Below the pieces are notes generated by a model, which saw only the letters and a list, made by a program, of their open reading frames with translations, was not told the DNA's origin and did not search any database. DNA of 43,638 bases from JADJQU01 sp035490315 (lineage in GTDB: Bacteria > Planctomycetota > UBA1135 > GCA-002686595). Position 1 is the first letter of the stretch. Each line of letters starts with the position of its first letter. This document shows positions 21,121 to 29,263 of the stretch, piece by piece. Both the position numbers and the translations under genes were made by a program. The DNA lies in NCBI GenBank assembly GCA_035490315.1, contig DATHET010000080.1:1-43638 (forward strand). The letters run 5' to 3'.

Positions 21121-22599
21121 ATGAGGAGCACGGCTTCCTGGACCCGGCTGGCCCGCGCTTCCGCCGGAGAGCACAGGCAGATTCAGGACCTCGCGGTGGC
21201 GCGGATGGTGCGCGAGGAGCTGTATCCCTTCTCGGCCTGGTACCGGCGGATGATCGACCAGGCCGGCGTCGACCCGCGCTCGATCCGCGGCGTCGCCGAC
21301 CTCGCGCGGCTGCCGTTCACCACCAAGCAGGACCTGCTCGCGGCGCAAACCGATCCCGCGCGCAAGCTGGATTTCATCCTCGCTCCGACGCCGCAACGGA
21401 TCCGCGAAGCCTGGCCCCTGTCGCGCAAATTGCCGCTGGTGCTCGGCGGAGCCCGCGCGCGCGAAAAGCTGACCTACGCCTACACGCCGAACTTCCTCAC
21501 GTTCACCACGGGAAGATCGAGCGAGCCGGTCGCCTTCGCCTACACGCCCCACGATCTCGACGTGCTCGGCGAAGCGATCGCGCGCATGTTCGACATCGCC
21601 GCGATCAATTCCAATCAAGAGCGCATCGTCAACTTGTTCCCGTTCGCGCCGCACCTTGCTTTCTGGGCCCTCACGATCGGCGGCTTCACCACCGGCCGCA
21701 TGGTCGTTCCCAGCGGCGGCGGCAAGGTGATGGGCAGCGACGGCAGCCTGAAACTTTCCGAGCGCATCGCCGCCACGGCGCTCGTCGGCACTCCGGGCTT
21801 CGTCTACCACATGCTGCGCCGCGCGAGCGAAGAGAAGCGCAACCTCTCGCGCGTGCACACCGTCGTGCTCGGCGCGGAGAAGGTTCCGCCGGGCATGAAG
21901 GTCAAGATGCAGGAGGCCCTGCAAAGCTGCGGCGCCGGCAAGGTAACGATCCTCGGCACCTACGGCTTCACCGAGTCGCGCATGGCCTTCTCGGAGTGCC
22001 CGACAGCCCATGAAGTGTCCAGCGGATACCACGTGTTCCCCGACCTCGGCGTATTCGAGATCATCGACCCGAAGTCGGGCGCGGTGCTCCCCGAAGGCAG
22101 CGACGGCGAGCTGGTCTACACCGGCCTGACCGGACATGGGACCTGCGTGATGCGCTACCGCACCGGCGATCTGTGCATCGGCGGGATCACTCACGAGCCC
22201 TGCCCGCATTGCGGCCGGACACTGCCGCGCATCGCGAGCGAGCTGCGCCGCGTCAGCGAGCAGCACGCGCTCAATCTGACCAAGATCAAGGGCACGCTGG
22301 TCGATCTCTCGGCGATGGGCACGTTGCTCATGCAGATGCACGAGGTCGAGGAATGGCAGGTCGTGCTGACCAAGCGCAACAACGACCCGCTGGAGCTCGA
22401 CGAGCTGGAAGTGCTCTTCTGTCCACGCGCGGGAGCGGACGGCGAAGCCACTTCCGCCGCGATCCGCAAGGCGATCTTCAATGCCACGGAAGTCGCGCCC
22501 AATCGCATCACGGCCATGCCGCGCGAAAAGCTGCTGGCCAGTCTGGGAATGGAGACCGAGATGAAGGAGAAGCGTTACCTTGACCGCCGACCGAAGTGA
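21121..22599 (+). CDS. Phenylacetate-CoA ligase-like adenylate-forming enzyme
   Basis: This 492-residue protein belongs to the PaaK-like branch of the AMP-binding superfamily, which activates carboxylic acids to acyl-CoA through acyl-AMP. The N terminus (YPFSAWYRRMIDQAGVDPRSIRGVADLARLPFTTKQDL) matches the PaaK family. The Thr/Gly-rich P-loop is degenerate (TFTTGRSSEP). Downstream are GTYGFTESRMAFSECP (adenine pocket), YRTGDLC and a CPHCGRTLPRI cysteine motif. Start ATG 21121 directly follows GAGG, which is too close for a good ribosome binding site; an upstream in-frame start at 21061 is possible. It is followed after 39 bases by a thiolase gene. It probably feeds acids into the beta-oxidation enzymes, but the substrate (aryl or fatty) is uncertain. 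Confidence 0.8.
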   Translation: MRSTASWTRLARASAGEHRQIQDLAVARMVREELYPFSAWYRRMIDQAGVDPRSIRGVADLARLPFTTKQDLLAAQTDPARKLDFILAPTPQRIREAWPLSRKLPLVLGGARAREKLTYAYTPNFLTFTTGRSSEPVAFAYTPHDLDVLGEAIARMFDIAAINSNQERIVNLFPFAPHLAFWALTIGGFTTGRMVVPSGGGKVMGSDGSLKLSERIAATALVGTPGFVYHMLRRASEEKRNLSRVHTVVLGAEKVPPGMKVKMQEALQSCGAGKVTILGTYGFTESRMAFSECPTAHEVSSGYHVFPDLGVFEIIDPKSGAVLPEGSDGELVYTGLTGHGTCVMRYRTGDLCIGGITHEPCPHCGRTLPRIASELRRVSEQHALNLTKIKGTLVDLSAMGTLLMQMHEVEEWQVVLTKRNNDPLELDELEVLFCPRAGADGEATSAAIRKAIFNATEVAPNRITAMPREKLLASLGMETEMKEKRYLDRRPK

Positions 22600-22638
22600 G
22601 CCGAACGCGATCGCGGCCGCGATGCCGCGATTCCAGCG

Positions 22639-23958
22639 ATGATCCACGTCCCGACCCAGCGTGCCCGTTGCGTGCTCGCAGCCGGCCTGCGCCTTCCGCA
22701 GATGAAGTCGGGCGGAGTCTTCAAGCAGGAGAACGCCGCCCACCTCGGCGCCGTGGCCGCGCGCGAGCTGCTCCTGCGCACCGGAATTCCCACGGACTCG
22801 ATCGACGAAGTGATCGTCGGCTGCGTCGGCCCGCCGCAGGACCAAGCGAACGTCGCCCGCGTGCTCTCCCTGCGCGCCGGCGTTCCCGAAAGCGTCCCCG
22901 CGCGCACCATCGGCCGCAACTGCGCCAGCGGCATGGACGCCGTCACCAGCGCCTGCACCTTGATCGAGGCCGGCCGCGGCGATCTCTTCCTGTGCGTCGG
23001 CGTCGAAGTGATGAGCCAGTACCCATTGACCTACGGTCCGGGGATGACGGCCATGTTCGAGCGCCTCTCGCGCGCACGAACCGTCGGTGCGCGCGTCGCC
23101 GCCTTGGCGACTTTCCGCCCGAAGTTCCTCGCTCCGCGCGTCGCCCTGATGGAAGGTCTGACCGATCCCGTCAGCGGCATGATCATGGGGCGCACCGCCG
23201 AGCTCCTCGCGCGCGATTTCGGCATCACGCGCGAAGCCGCCGATCGCTACGCGATGACCAGCCACCATCGCGCCGCGAAAGCGCGCGACAGCGGCCGTTT
23301 CGCGCGCGAAATCGTGCCGCACCTGCCGCTCGGCGCGAAGGAAGGCGACCTCGCGAGCGTGCACGACGACGGCATCCGCGACGACCAGAGCATGGAAGGC
23401 CTCGCCAAGCTCAAGCCCTACTTCGAGAAGCCCGACGGCATCGTGACCGTCGGCAATTCCTGCGGCATCACCGACGGCGCGACGGCGCTCTTGATCACCA
23501 CGCCCGAGCGCGCCCACGAGCTCGGCCTCACTCCGCTTGCCGACATCCGCGCCTGGGCCTGGGCCGGCCTCGAGCCCTCCCGCATGGGCCTCGGCCCTGT
23601 CTACGCGACCGCGCTCGCCCTCGACCAGGCCGGCGTCGCGATGAGCGACATCTCGGCGATCGAGATCAACGAAGCCTTCGCGGCCCAGGTCCTCGCCTGC
23701 CAGGCCGCCTTCGCGAGTGACAGCTGGGCGCGCGAGCACCTCAGCCGAGCCACGCGCCTGGGCGAAATCGATCCAGCGATGCTCAACAAGAACGGCGGAG
23801 CGATCGCCCTCGGCCACCCTGTCGGCGCGACCGGCGCGCGCCTGATCCTGACCACGGCGATCGAGCTGGCGATCGTCGACGGCGAGCTCGGCCTCGCCTC
23901 GATGTGCATCGGCGGCGGACAGGGCGGCTCGATGCTGCTCGAACGGAGCCGCGCGTGA
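22639..23958 (+). CDS. Acetyl-CoA C-acyltransferase (thiolase)
   Basis: This 439-residue thiolase catalyses the last step of beta-oxidation, cleaving 3-ketoacyl-CoA with CoA. The nucleophilic Cys lies in the NCASGMDAVTSA motif near residue 95. NEAFAAQVLACQAAF and NGGAIALGHPVGATGARLI carry the second active-site elements, including the GHP His, and the C-terminal catalytic Cys is in ASMCIGGGQGG. Length and motifs fit the FadI/mitochondrial trifunctional beta-subunit type. Its stop overlaps the start of the next gene (GTGA), the classic arrangement for the two subunits of a fatty-acid oxidation complex. Confidence 0.92.
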   Translation: MIHVPTQRARCVLAAGLRLPQMKSGGVFKQENAAHLGAVAARELLLRTGIPTDSIDEVIVGCVGPPQDQANVARVLSLRAGVPESVPARTIGRNCASGMDAVTSACTLIEAGRGDLFLCVGVEVMSQYPLTYGPGMTAMFERLSRARTVGARVAALATFRPKFLAPRVALMEGLTDPVSGMIMGRTAELLARDFGITREAADRYAMTSHHRAAKARDSGRFAREIVPHLPLGAKEGDLASVHDDGIRDDQSMEGLAKLKPYFEKPDGIVTVGNSCGITDGATALLITTPERAHELGLTPLADIRAWAWAGLEPSRMGLGPVYATALALDQAGVAMSDISAIEINEAFAAQVLACQAAFASDSWAREHLSRATRLGEIDPAMLNKNGGAIALGHPVGATGARLILTTAIELAIVDGELGLASMCIGGGQGGSMLLERSRA

Positions 23959-26159
23959 ACGAAAAATTCCAGGCCTTGATGCCCGCCGACGCGCCGCCGC
24001 GCGGCACCTGCATCCGCCTCGAGCGGCCCGAGCCGGGCCTGATGCTGCTCGTGCTCGCTCCGCCCCACCGCAAGCTCGCCGTGCTCGACCTCGCGCTGAT
24101 GGCCGACTTCGAAACGGCCCTCGACGAGGTCGCGAAGGAAAAGCCGCGCGCGCTGGTGATCACCGGACGCGAGCCGACTTCCTTCGCCGCCGGCGCCGAC
24201 CTCGAAGCTCTGGTCAAGATCGAGGACCAGGCCCTCGCCTTGGAGCTCGGCCGCTACGGACAGTCGCTGTTCCAGAAACTCGCCCACCTCGCGGCCTTCA
24301 AAGTCGCCGCGGTCGGAGGTCCGGTGCCCGGCGGAGCCTTCGAGATGGCCCTGGCCTGCGACCGCATCGTGCTCGCCGACCATCCGAGCTCGCGCATCGG
24401 CCTGCCCGAAGTGCAGCTCGGCATCCTGCCCGGCTGGGGCGGCTCGCAGCGCTTGCCGCGACGCATCGGAATCCCCGCGGCGCTCGACGCGATCCTGACC
24501 GGAAGGCTATTCGATCCCAAGCGGGCTCTGCGCGCCGGCATGGTCGATCGCCTGACCTGGCCTGAGTACCTCGTGCGCGTGGCGAGCGACATCGCCATGG
24601 GCCGCATGCGCTGCTCGCGCTTCGATCGCGGCGCGAGCTCGTGGATGGTCGACAAGAATCCGATCGCGAAGGCGATCATCCGCCGCAAGGTCACGGCCGA
24701 TGTGCAGTCGAAGACCCATGGCCATTATCCCGCGCCGCTCGCGGTGATCCCGCTGGTGATCGCCGCGCCGTCGACGCGCATCGAAGAGGGATTGGAGCAC
24801 GAAGCCCAGGCTCTCGCGCGGTTGATGATCAGCCCGGTGTGCAAGAATCTGGTCTCGATTTTCCGCCTGTCGGAAGAGGCCAAGAAACTCGGCAAGCTCC
24901 CCAGCGGCGCCGACGCGCGCGAATTGCACTCGGTCGGCGTGGTCGGCGCCGGCGTCATGGGAGCGGGCATCGCGATGCTCGCCGCGCAGAAGGGATTCTG
25001 GACGCGGCTCTCCGACGTCGAGCGCGCGCCTCTCGACCGCGCTCTGCTGCTCCACCGCGCGAATGTCGCCAAGGACGCGAAGCGCCGCCGCTTGCCGATC
25101 AACGAAGTCAACGCGGCGATCGATCGCCTCGGCGCTGGCGTGGGCTTGAAGGAATTCTCGGGCTGCGACGTGGTCGTCGAAGCCGTCGCGGAGCGCCTGG
25201 ACATCAAGGCCAAGGTCTTCGGCGAGCTGGCCGGCATGCTTCCGGCCGACGCGATCCTCGCCACGAACACGTCGTCGCTCTCCGTCGACGCGATCGCCGC
25301 ATCGCTTCCCCATCCCGAGCGCGTCGTGGGCATGCACTTCTTCAACCCGGTGGCCCAGATGCCGCTGGTCGAGGTGGTGCGCGGCGCGGCGACTTCGGAT
25401 GAAGTCGTGCATGCGATCGCGAAGCTCGCGCTGAAGCTCGGAAAAACGCCGGTGATCACCGCGGACAAGGCGGGCTTTGTGGTCAATCGACTGCTCGGGC
25501 CGTATCTCGACGAAGCGGCGCGGCTGTTCGAAGCGGGCGTCGAGGTCGAGCGCATCGATCGACTCGCGCGCGAGTTCGGCATGCCGATGGGGCCGATGGA
25601 ATTGCTCGACGAAGTGGGATTCGACATCGCTGCCCACGCGGCCGAGTCGCTGGAGAAGGCCTATGGAGCGCGGATGGCCTCCTCGGGGTTCCTGAAACGT
25701 CTGCTCGACGCGGGAATCAAGGGCAAAAAGAGCGGCGCGGGTTTCTACCTGCACGGCAAGGATTCGAAGGGCAAGCAGCGCGTCGCCAACCCCGCGGTCG
25801 CGCGACTCCTCGGCAGCGCGCGCGTTCCGCCGCAGGACCTGACGGACGCAGTGATGCTCGATCGCATGTTCATGGCGATGCTCAACGAAGCCGCCCTCGC
25901 GCTCGAAGAAGTCGTGATCGCCGGCCCGCGCGAGCTCGACCTCGCCACCGTCTTCGGCATGGGATTCCCGCCCTTTCGCGGCGGCCTTCTGCGCTGGGCC
26001 GATCAGCTCGGGACGCGCGAAGTCCTCGCCCGCCTGCAAAAGATCTCCTCTGCCGCCGACATCCAGACTCGCGGCCCCACAGCCGCGCGTTTCACTCCCG
26101 CGCCTCTGATTCGCAAACTGGCGGAGCAGAACGCACGCTTCCACGACGTCGCCAGCTAG
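23955..26159 (+). CDS. fadJ: Multifunctional fatty-acid oxidation enzyme: enoyl-CoA hydratase / 3-hydroxyacyl-CoA dehydrogenase
   Basis: This 734-residue alpha-subunit-type protein hydrates trans-2-enoyl-CoA and oxidises the 3-hydroxyacyl-CoA product. Start GTG 23955 overlaps the thiolase stop and follows a GGAG ribosome binding site. The N-terminal crotonase domain (~1-200) has TSFAAGADLEAL and both catalytic glutamates, in GGAFEMALACD and GLPEVQLGILPGWGG. The Rossmann domain starts with VGVVGAGVMGAGIAMLAA near 330, and ATNTSSL and GMHFFNPVAQMPLVEVV hold the catalytic Ser and His. The C-terminal domains follow (TADKAGFVVNRLL, GFPPFRGG). It should form a complex with the upstream thiolase. 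Assignment to FadJ rather than FadB is by gene order and general similarity. Confidence 0.9.
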   Translation: MNEKFQALMPADAPPRGTCIRLERPEPGLMLLVLAPPHRKLAVLDLALMADFETALDEVAKEKPRALVITGREPTSFAAGADLEALVKIEDQALALELGRYGQSLFQKLAHLAAFKVAAVGGPVPGGAFEMALACDRIVLADHPSSRIGLPEVQLGILPGWGGSQRLPRRIGIPAALDAILTGRLFDPKRALRAGMVDRLTWPEYLVRVASDIAMGRMRCSRFDRGASSWMVDKNPIAKAIIRRKVTADVQSKTHGHYPAPLAVIPLVIAAPSTRIEEGLEHEAQALARLMISPVCKNLVSIFRLSEEAKKLGKLPSGADARELHSVGVVGAGVMGAGIAMLAAQKGFWTRLSDVERAPLDRALLLHRANVAKDAKRRRLPINEVNAAIDRLGAGVGLKEFSGCDVVVEAVAERLDIKAKVFGELAGMLPADAILATNTSSLSVDAIAASLPHPERVVGMHFFNPVAQMPLVEVVRGAATSDEVVHAIAKLALKLGKTPVITADKAGFVVNRLLGPYLDEAARLFEAGVEVERIDRLAREFGMPMGPMELLDEVGFDIAAHAAESLEKAYGARMASSGFLKRLLDAGIKGKKSGAGFYLHGKDSKGKQRVANPAVARLLGSARVPPQDLTDAVMLDRMFMAMLNEAALALEEVVIAGPRELDLATVFGMGFPPFRGGLLRWADQLGTREVLARLQKISSAADIQTRGPTAARFTPAPLIRKLAEQNARFHDVAS

Positions 26160-26351
26160 ACGCATGAATCAGCCCTGAACTGTCGATGTGTGCAGCGAGA
26201 GCGGCTGTGCACCGACAACTCAGAGTCTCCAGCCGCGTCAACGGACCTCTCGATACTCGGATAGCTACGTTGGCAAGCAGAGACTGCGACGAGCGGATCC
26301 GCTTCGGTCTGACGATTTGAACGTCTGTTCCCTCGGATCAAGCACGGATCT
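26160..26351. other. Intergenic region between convergent genes
   Basis: These 192 bases between the fadJ-type gene and the HEAT protein gene are less GC-rich than the surroundings. They hold no convincing gene, tRNA or strong terminator hairpin that I can see. Confidence 0.5.
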
Positions 26352-27767
26352 TTACTGTTCCCAGATCCCGAGCGTGCGCTCGCGCGGAATCGTGTCCTTG
26401 CAGACGGTCCACAAGGGAACCTGCAACCGGCCGATCGGCCCGCCTCGCAGAACTTCCACGGAGCGCTTCAGCGCGTCCGCGAATGCGGGACTGTTCTTGG
26501 CCTTGAGCATGGGATCGAGCACTGCGAGATAGTTGTCGTCGCGGGAAAGCGCCATCGCCAACGCCGCCGGAATTCGCGACGAGTCATCCTCGGACTTCAG
26601 CGTCTCCTGCAGGCAGGCACGGACGTCTTCGTCTTGATCCATCAGTCCCAGACCCACGATCGAGCTGATGCGCACCAGCTCGTCCTTCTCCGAGCGCACA
26701 CGCTTCACGACGGTCGCGCGCACCTTCGGATCTCTCGCGCCGCAGGCCGCGAGGGCGCGGATCAGGTCTTTCCTCACTTCGGGCTTCTTTTCCTTCGCAA
26801 GTTGCTTCTCGATCGCCTTGAGCGATTGAGGCGCGCCCATTTGCTCGAGCGCGGCCGACGCTTCCTGACGCAACTCGTCGTCGTCCGCACTGATGAACTC
26901 CGCCGCCATCTCCCAATAGACCTGCGGCGACACCGCTCCCATAGCGCGCAAGATCCGCTTGCGCTCATCGTCTCCACTGCCCGAGCGCAAGTCGGAGCGT
27001 ATGAAATCGAGCGCCTCGGGAAGGTCGGAATGCAGTATGCCCCAGAGTGCCGTCTGTCGCTTGTCCCAATCGAGCAAGCCTCGCTTGACGTCCGAGATGA
27101 GCTTGTCGATACCTTCTTTCGTCAGCGGCTTGAGCGCTCCGCCAACTCCACTTTTCGGGTCGTACACCGCGCCGATGACGACTCGGCTGGGCATGTGCGC
27201 GCCCGCAGGCATCGCGAGCTTCGAGGTCGGATCGGCTTTCCTCACCGCAGTCGCAAGGCACCATTCCAGTTCCTGGACCGAGATCTCATACGGCACGGAG
27301 AGCAGCGCCCGACCCGTGCAATCCAGGAACACGTGTTGTGGAGCGACGATGCTGCCGGTCTCATCGGCATTGACGACACCTTTGCGGACCGATTTTTCGC
27401 ACACCTGGTGGATGTCGCACGCGCCGACCTTGAAGCGCGTGCAGGGGACGCCGGCATTGGAGTGCGCCGCGATGGACGCGATCACGTTGATCGTCGAGCT
27501 GCTGAGTGCAACCACGCCCGGATCGGTGTACACGTTCTTCGCCAACCGATCGTTCGCGCCTTCGCCGTCCATGTTGACGGCGATGAAGATGACCTTGTGC
27601 TCGGCTTTGGCGGCCTCCAGGGCCTTCTCGTAGCTGTTTTGCCAGGCGATGTCCGCAACACTCGATCCCGTCGACGCGGAAAGCTCCGCTGGATGCAAAG
27701 CTGGGGAGAGGCCGACGACGAGCGCGACAAGAGCAGGTACCACGGGAAACGAGCGCAGGATGAGCAT
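26352..27767 (-). CDS. Secreted thioredoxin-like domain plus HEAT-repeat protein
   Basis: This 471-residue protein starts at ATG 27767 with a signal peptide (MLILRSFPVVPALVALVVGLSPA). Residues ~40-180 resemble the thioredoxin-like fold of DUF255/thiol-disulfide relatives (WQNSYEKALEAAKAEHKVIFIAVN ... NVYTDPGVVAL ... PQHVFLDCTGRALLSV), but the CxxC active site is absent at the usual position. Several scattered cysteines (in VPCTRFKVGACDIHQVCEKS) could be redox-active or bind metal. Residues ~240-420 are helical HEAT-like repeats (ELRQEASAALEQMGAPQSLKAIEKQL; EVRKDLIRALAACGARDPKVRATVV), which usually mediate protein contacts. An upstream in-frame ATG at about 27825 would bury the signal peptide. 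There is no operon partner. The function is unknown. Confidence 0.7.
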   Translation of the reverse strand: MLILRSFPVVPALVALVVGLSPALHPAELSASTGSSVADIAWQNSYEKALEAAKAEHKVIFIAVNMDGEGANDRLAKNVYTDPGVVALSSSTINVIASIAAHSNAGVPCTRFKVGACDIHQVCEKSVRKGVVNADETGSIVAPQHVFLDCTGRALLSVPYEISVQELEWCLATAVRKADPTSKLAMPAGAHMPSRVVIGAVYDPKSGVGGALKPLTKEGIDKLISDVKRGLLDWDKRQTALWGILHSDLPEALDFIRSDLRSGSGDDERKRILRAMGAVSPQVYWEMAAEFISADDDELRQEASAALEQMGAPQSLKAIEKQLAKEKKPEVRKDLIRALAACGARDPKVRATVVKRVRSEKDELVRISSIVGLGLMDQDEDVRACLQETLKSEDDSSRIPAALAMALSRDDNYLAVLDPMLKAKNSPAFADALKRSVEVLRGGPIGRLQVPLWTVCKDTIPRERTLGIWEQ

Positions 27768-28139
27768 TGGACGAAGTTGGCCGGGCGAAGCAGCCAAGGT
27801 GGCATCGGGAACTGATCGGTGCATTAGCCCGGCGAGACGAGGCGTCACCGACGGACCGACGAAGCTCGCGCGGGAAGGAAGCTGAGCCCGACTTGTCGGA
27901 CACCCCAGCCCGCGGCGCCGGCGGACGCGCGGATGGAACGGATGCTGCAAGGAGGAGCTTCCAGCTCGCGCGCTGGATGATCCGGCGCACAGCCTAACCA
28001 AGTGCGATGGAGTCCGGGAGTCCCTGAAATAGGAAGGATCCCCGAGCCCGCTGAGCAACGAAGTGTGAGCGCAGCGATTGTCCGTCTCCATCCCCGCGGG
28101 GCACGCTACCCAGGCTCGGCGCTCCGGGGTGTCGACCAG
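27768..28139. other. Intergenic region upstream of the HEAT protein gene
   Basis: These 372 bases lie between the 3' end of hemH and the start of the HEAT gene. No credible gene is present. A 10-bp palindrome CCCCGCGGGG (28092-28101) and a direct repeat of GGAGTCC near 28010 are the only structures noticed. It presumably holds the HEAT gene promoter. Confidence 0.5.
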
Positions 28140-29093
28140 CTAGCGCGCCGTGCAGATCCCTGCCAGGGCCAGGGCCCAGGCTGGATCGGCGTTGAGGCAG
28201 GGCACGCTGCGCAGCTCGACTCCGCCGCTCGCGAGAAAGGAATCGCGCAGGCGCACCGAGACTTCCTCCAGCGTTTCGAGGCAGTCGGCCGCGAAAGCCG
28301 GGCAGGCGATCAGGACGCGCGGGTGTTTTTTCGCCAAGGCAGGCACGAAGAGATCCGCGGCGGGCTCGAGCCATTTCCTTCGACCGAAGCGGGATTGCCA
28401 GACGAGGGACCACTGGTCGGCGCGCAGGCCCAATTGCTCGGAGAGGAGACGCGCTGTGACATTCGCCTGCGACGCGTAGGGATCGCCGCGCTCGATGAAG
28501 CGCAGCGGCAGGCCGTGGAAGCTCCACACATAGTGATCGACCGGCCCGAGGGCGAGACTCTCGCGCACGCGCGCGGCGAGGGCGGCGATGTATCCGGGAT
28601 CGGCGTGAAACGTGTCGATCGAATCCCAGGCGAGCGGACGACCGAGCCCGGCTACCACGGACTTCATTTCGGCCAAGATCGAGCCAGTGGTCGCTTCGCT
28701 GAACTGAGGGAAGAGCGGCACGACACGCACGTGCTCGATCCCCTCGCGCGCTAGACCGCCGACCACCGAGCGCAGCGAAGGCTCGCCATAGCGCATCGCA
28801 ATCTCGACGCGCGCTTCAGGCAGGCGCTCGCGCAGTCGCGCGCAAAGATCCCGCGCATGGACGATCAACGGCGATCCATCCTTGGTCCAGATGCTCGCGT
28901 AGGCCCGCGCAACGACTTCGCTGCGCCGCGGCAGGATCACGAGCTTGCGCAGCAGGCCCCACAGCCAGGGATTCAGGTCGACGACGCGTCGATCGGACAG
29001 GAATTCCTCGAGGAATGCCTCGACCGCCGCGGGCGTGGGCGACGTGGGCGAGCCGAGGTTGACGAGCAGGATGGCGCGCTTGGAATTCCCCAT
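28140..29093 (-). CDS. hemH: Ferrochelatase
   Basis: This 317-residue enzyme inserts Fe(II) into protoporphyrin IX, the last step of heme synthesis. Start ATG 29093 gives the typical N terminus KRAILLVNLGSPTSPTPAAVEAFLEEFL. The catalytic His 193 lies in WSFHGLPLRF, the acidic motif CPAFAADCLETLEEV contains the conserved Glu 273, and LFPQFSEATTGSI is a family signature. It is divergent from the heme operon starting with hemA, with 170 bp between start codons, and shares a promoter region that contains an 11-bp tandem repeat. Co-occurrence with hemN and hemY fits the protoporphyrin-dependent branch; no hemQ-like gene is seen. Alternative upstream starts would extend into that promoter region and are rejected. 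Confidence 0.93.
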   Translation of the reverse strand: MGNSKRAILLVNLGSPTSPTPAAVEAFLEEFLSDRRVVDLNPWLWGLLRKLVILPRRSEVVARAYASIWTKDGSPLIVHARDLCARLRERLPEARVEIAMRYGEPSLRSVVGGLAREGIEHVRVVPLFPQFSEATTGSILAEMKSVVAGLGRPLAWDSIDTFHADPGYIAALAARVRESLALGPVDHYVWSFHGLPLRFIERGDPYASQANVTARLLSEQLGLRADQWSLVWQSRFGRRKWLEPAADLFVPALAKKHPRVLIACPAFAADCLETLEEVSVRLRDSFLASGGVELRSVPCLNADPAWALALAGICTAR

Positions 29094-29165
29094 GGAGGCG
29101 GGCCGATCTTCGTCAGCCCGAGGGCCCGAGGCGAGCGCGAATTGGGGACTTTTGCGATTCCCGCC

Positions 29166-29187
29166 AGCGATGACACAGCGATGACAC
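29166..29187. promoter_or_regulatory. Tandem 11-bp repeat (Pho-box-like operator) in the hemH/hemA divergent promoter
   Basis: AGCGATGACAC occurs twice in perfect tandem (29166-29176, 29177-29187). On the minus strand this reads GTGTCAT-CGCT-GTGTCAT-CGCT, the same layout as the PhoB box (CTGTCAT-N4-CTGTCAT). OmpR/PhoB-type regulators bind such 11-bp-spaced direct repeats as tandem dimers. It lies 73-77 bp from both the hemH and hemA start codons. The heme operon itself encodes such a regulator. Confidence 0.6.
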
Positions 29188-29263
29188 TCCTCCCTCCTGC
29201 CTGCCCCATCGTGTGGCCGATAACCCCGACCGTCTCGCACCCTCGCGCCAGAAGACCATCGTC

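Noticed and set aside
21112..23817. Very long open frame on the minus strand, about 900 codons, opposite the ligase and thiolase genes
   Set aside because: Its translation is low-complexity, rich in Arg, Ala, Gly, His and Asp, with no family motif. The plus-strand genes have complete catalytic motifs. Such antisense frames are expected at this GC content.
26160..26351. Possible small RNA or tRNA gene in the less GC-rich gap
   Set aside because: No cloverleaf, conserved loop or strong hairpin with a T run could be seen.
29213..29263. Upstream GTG start for hemA
   Set aside because: It adds 17 residues not expected before the family's N-terminal motif. GTG 29264 gives the normal spacing. It remains possible.
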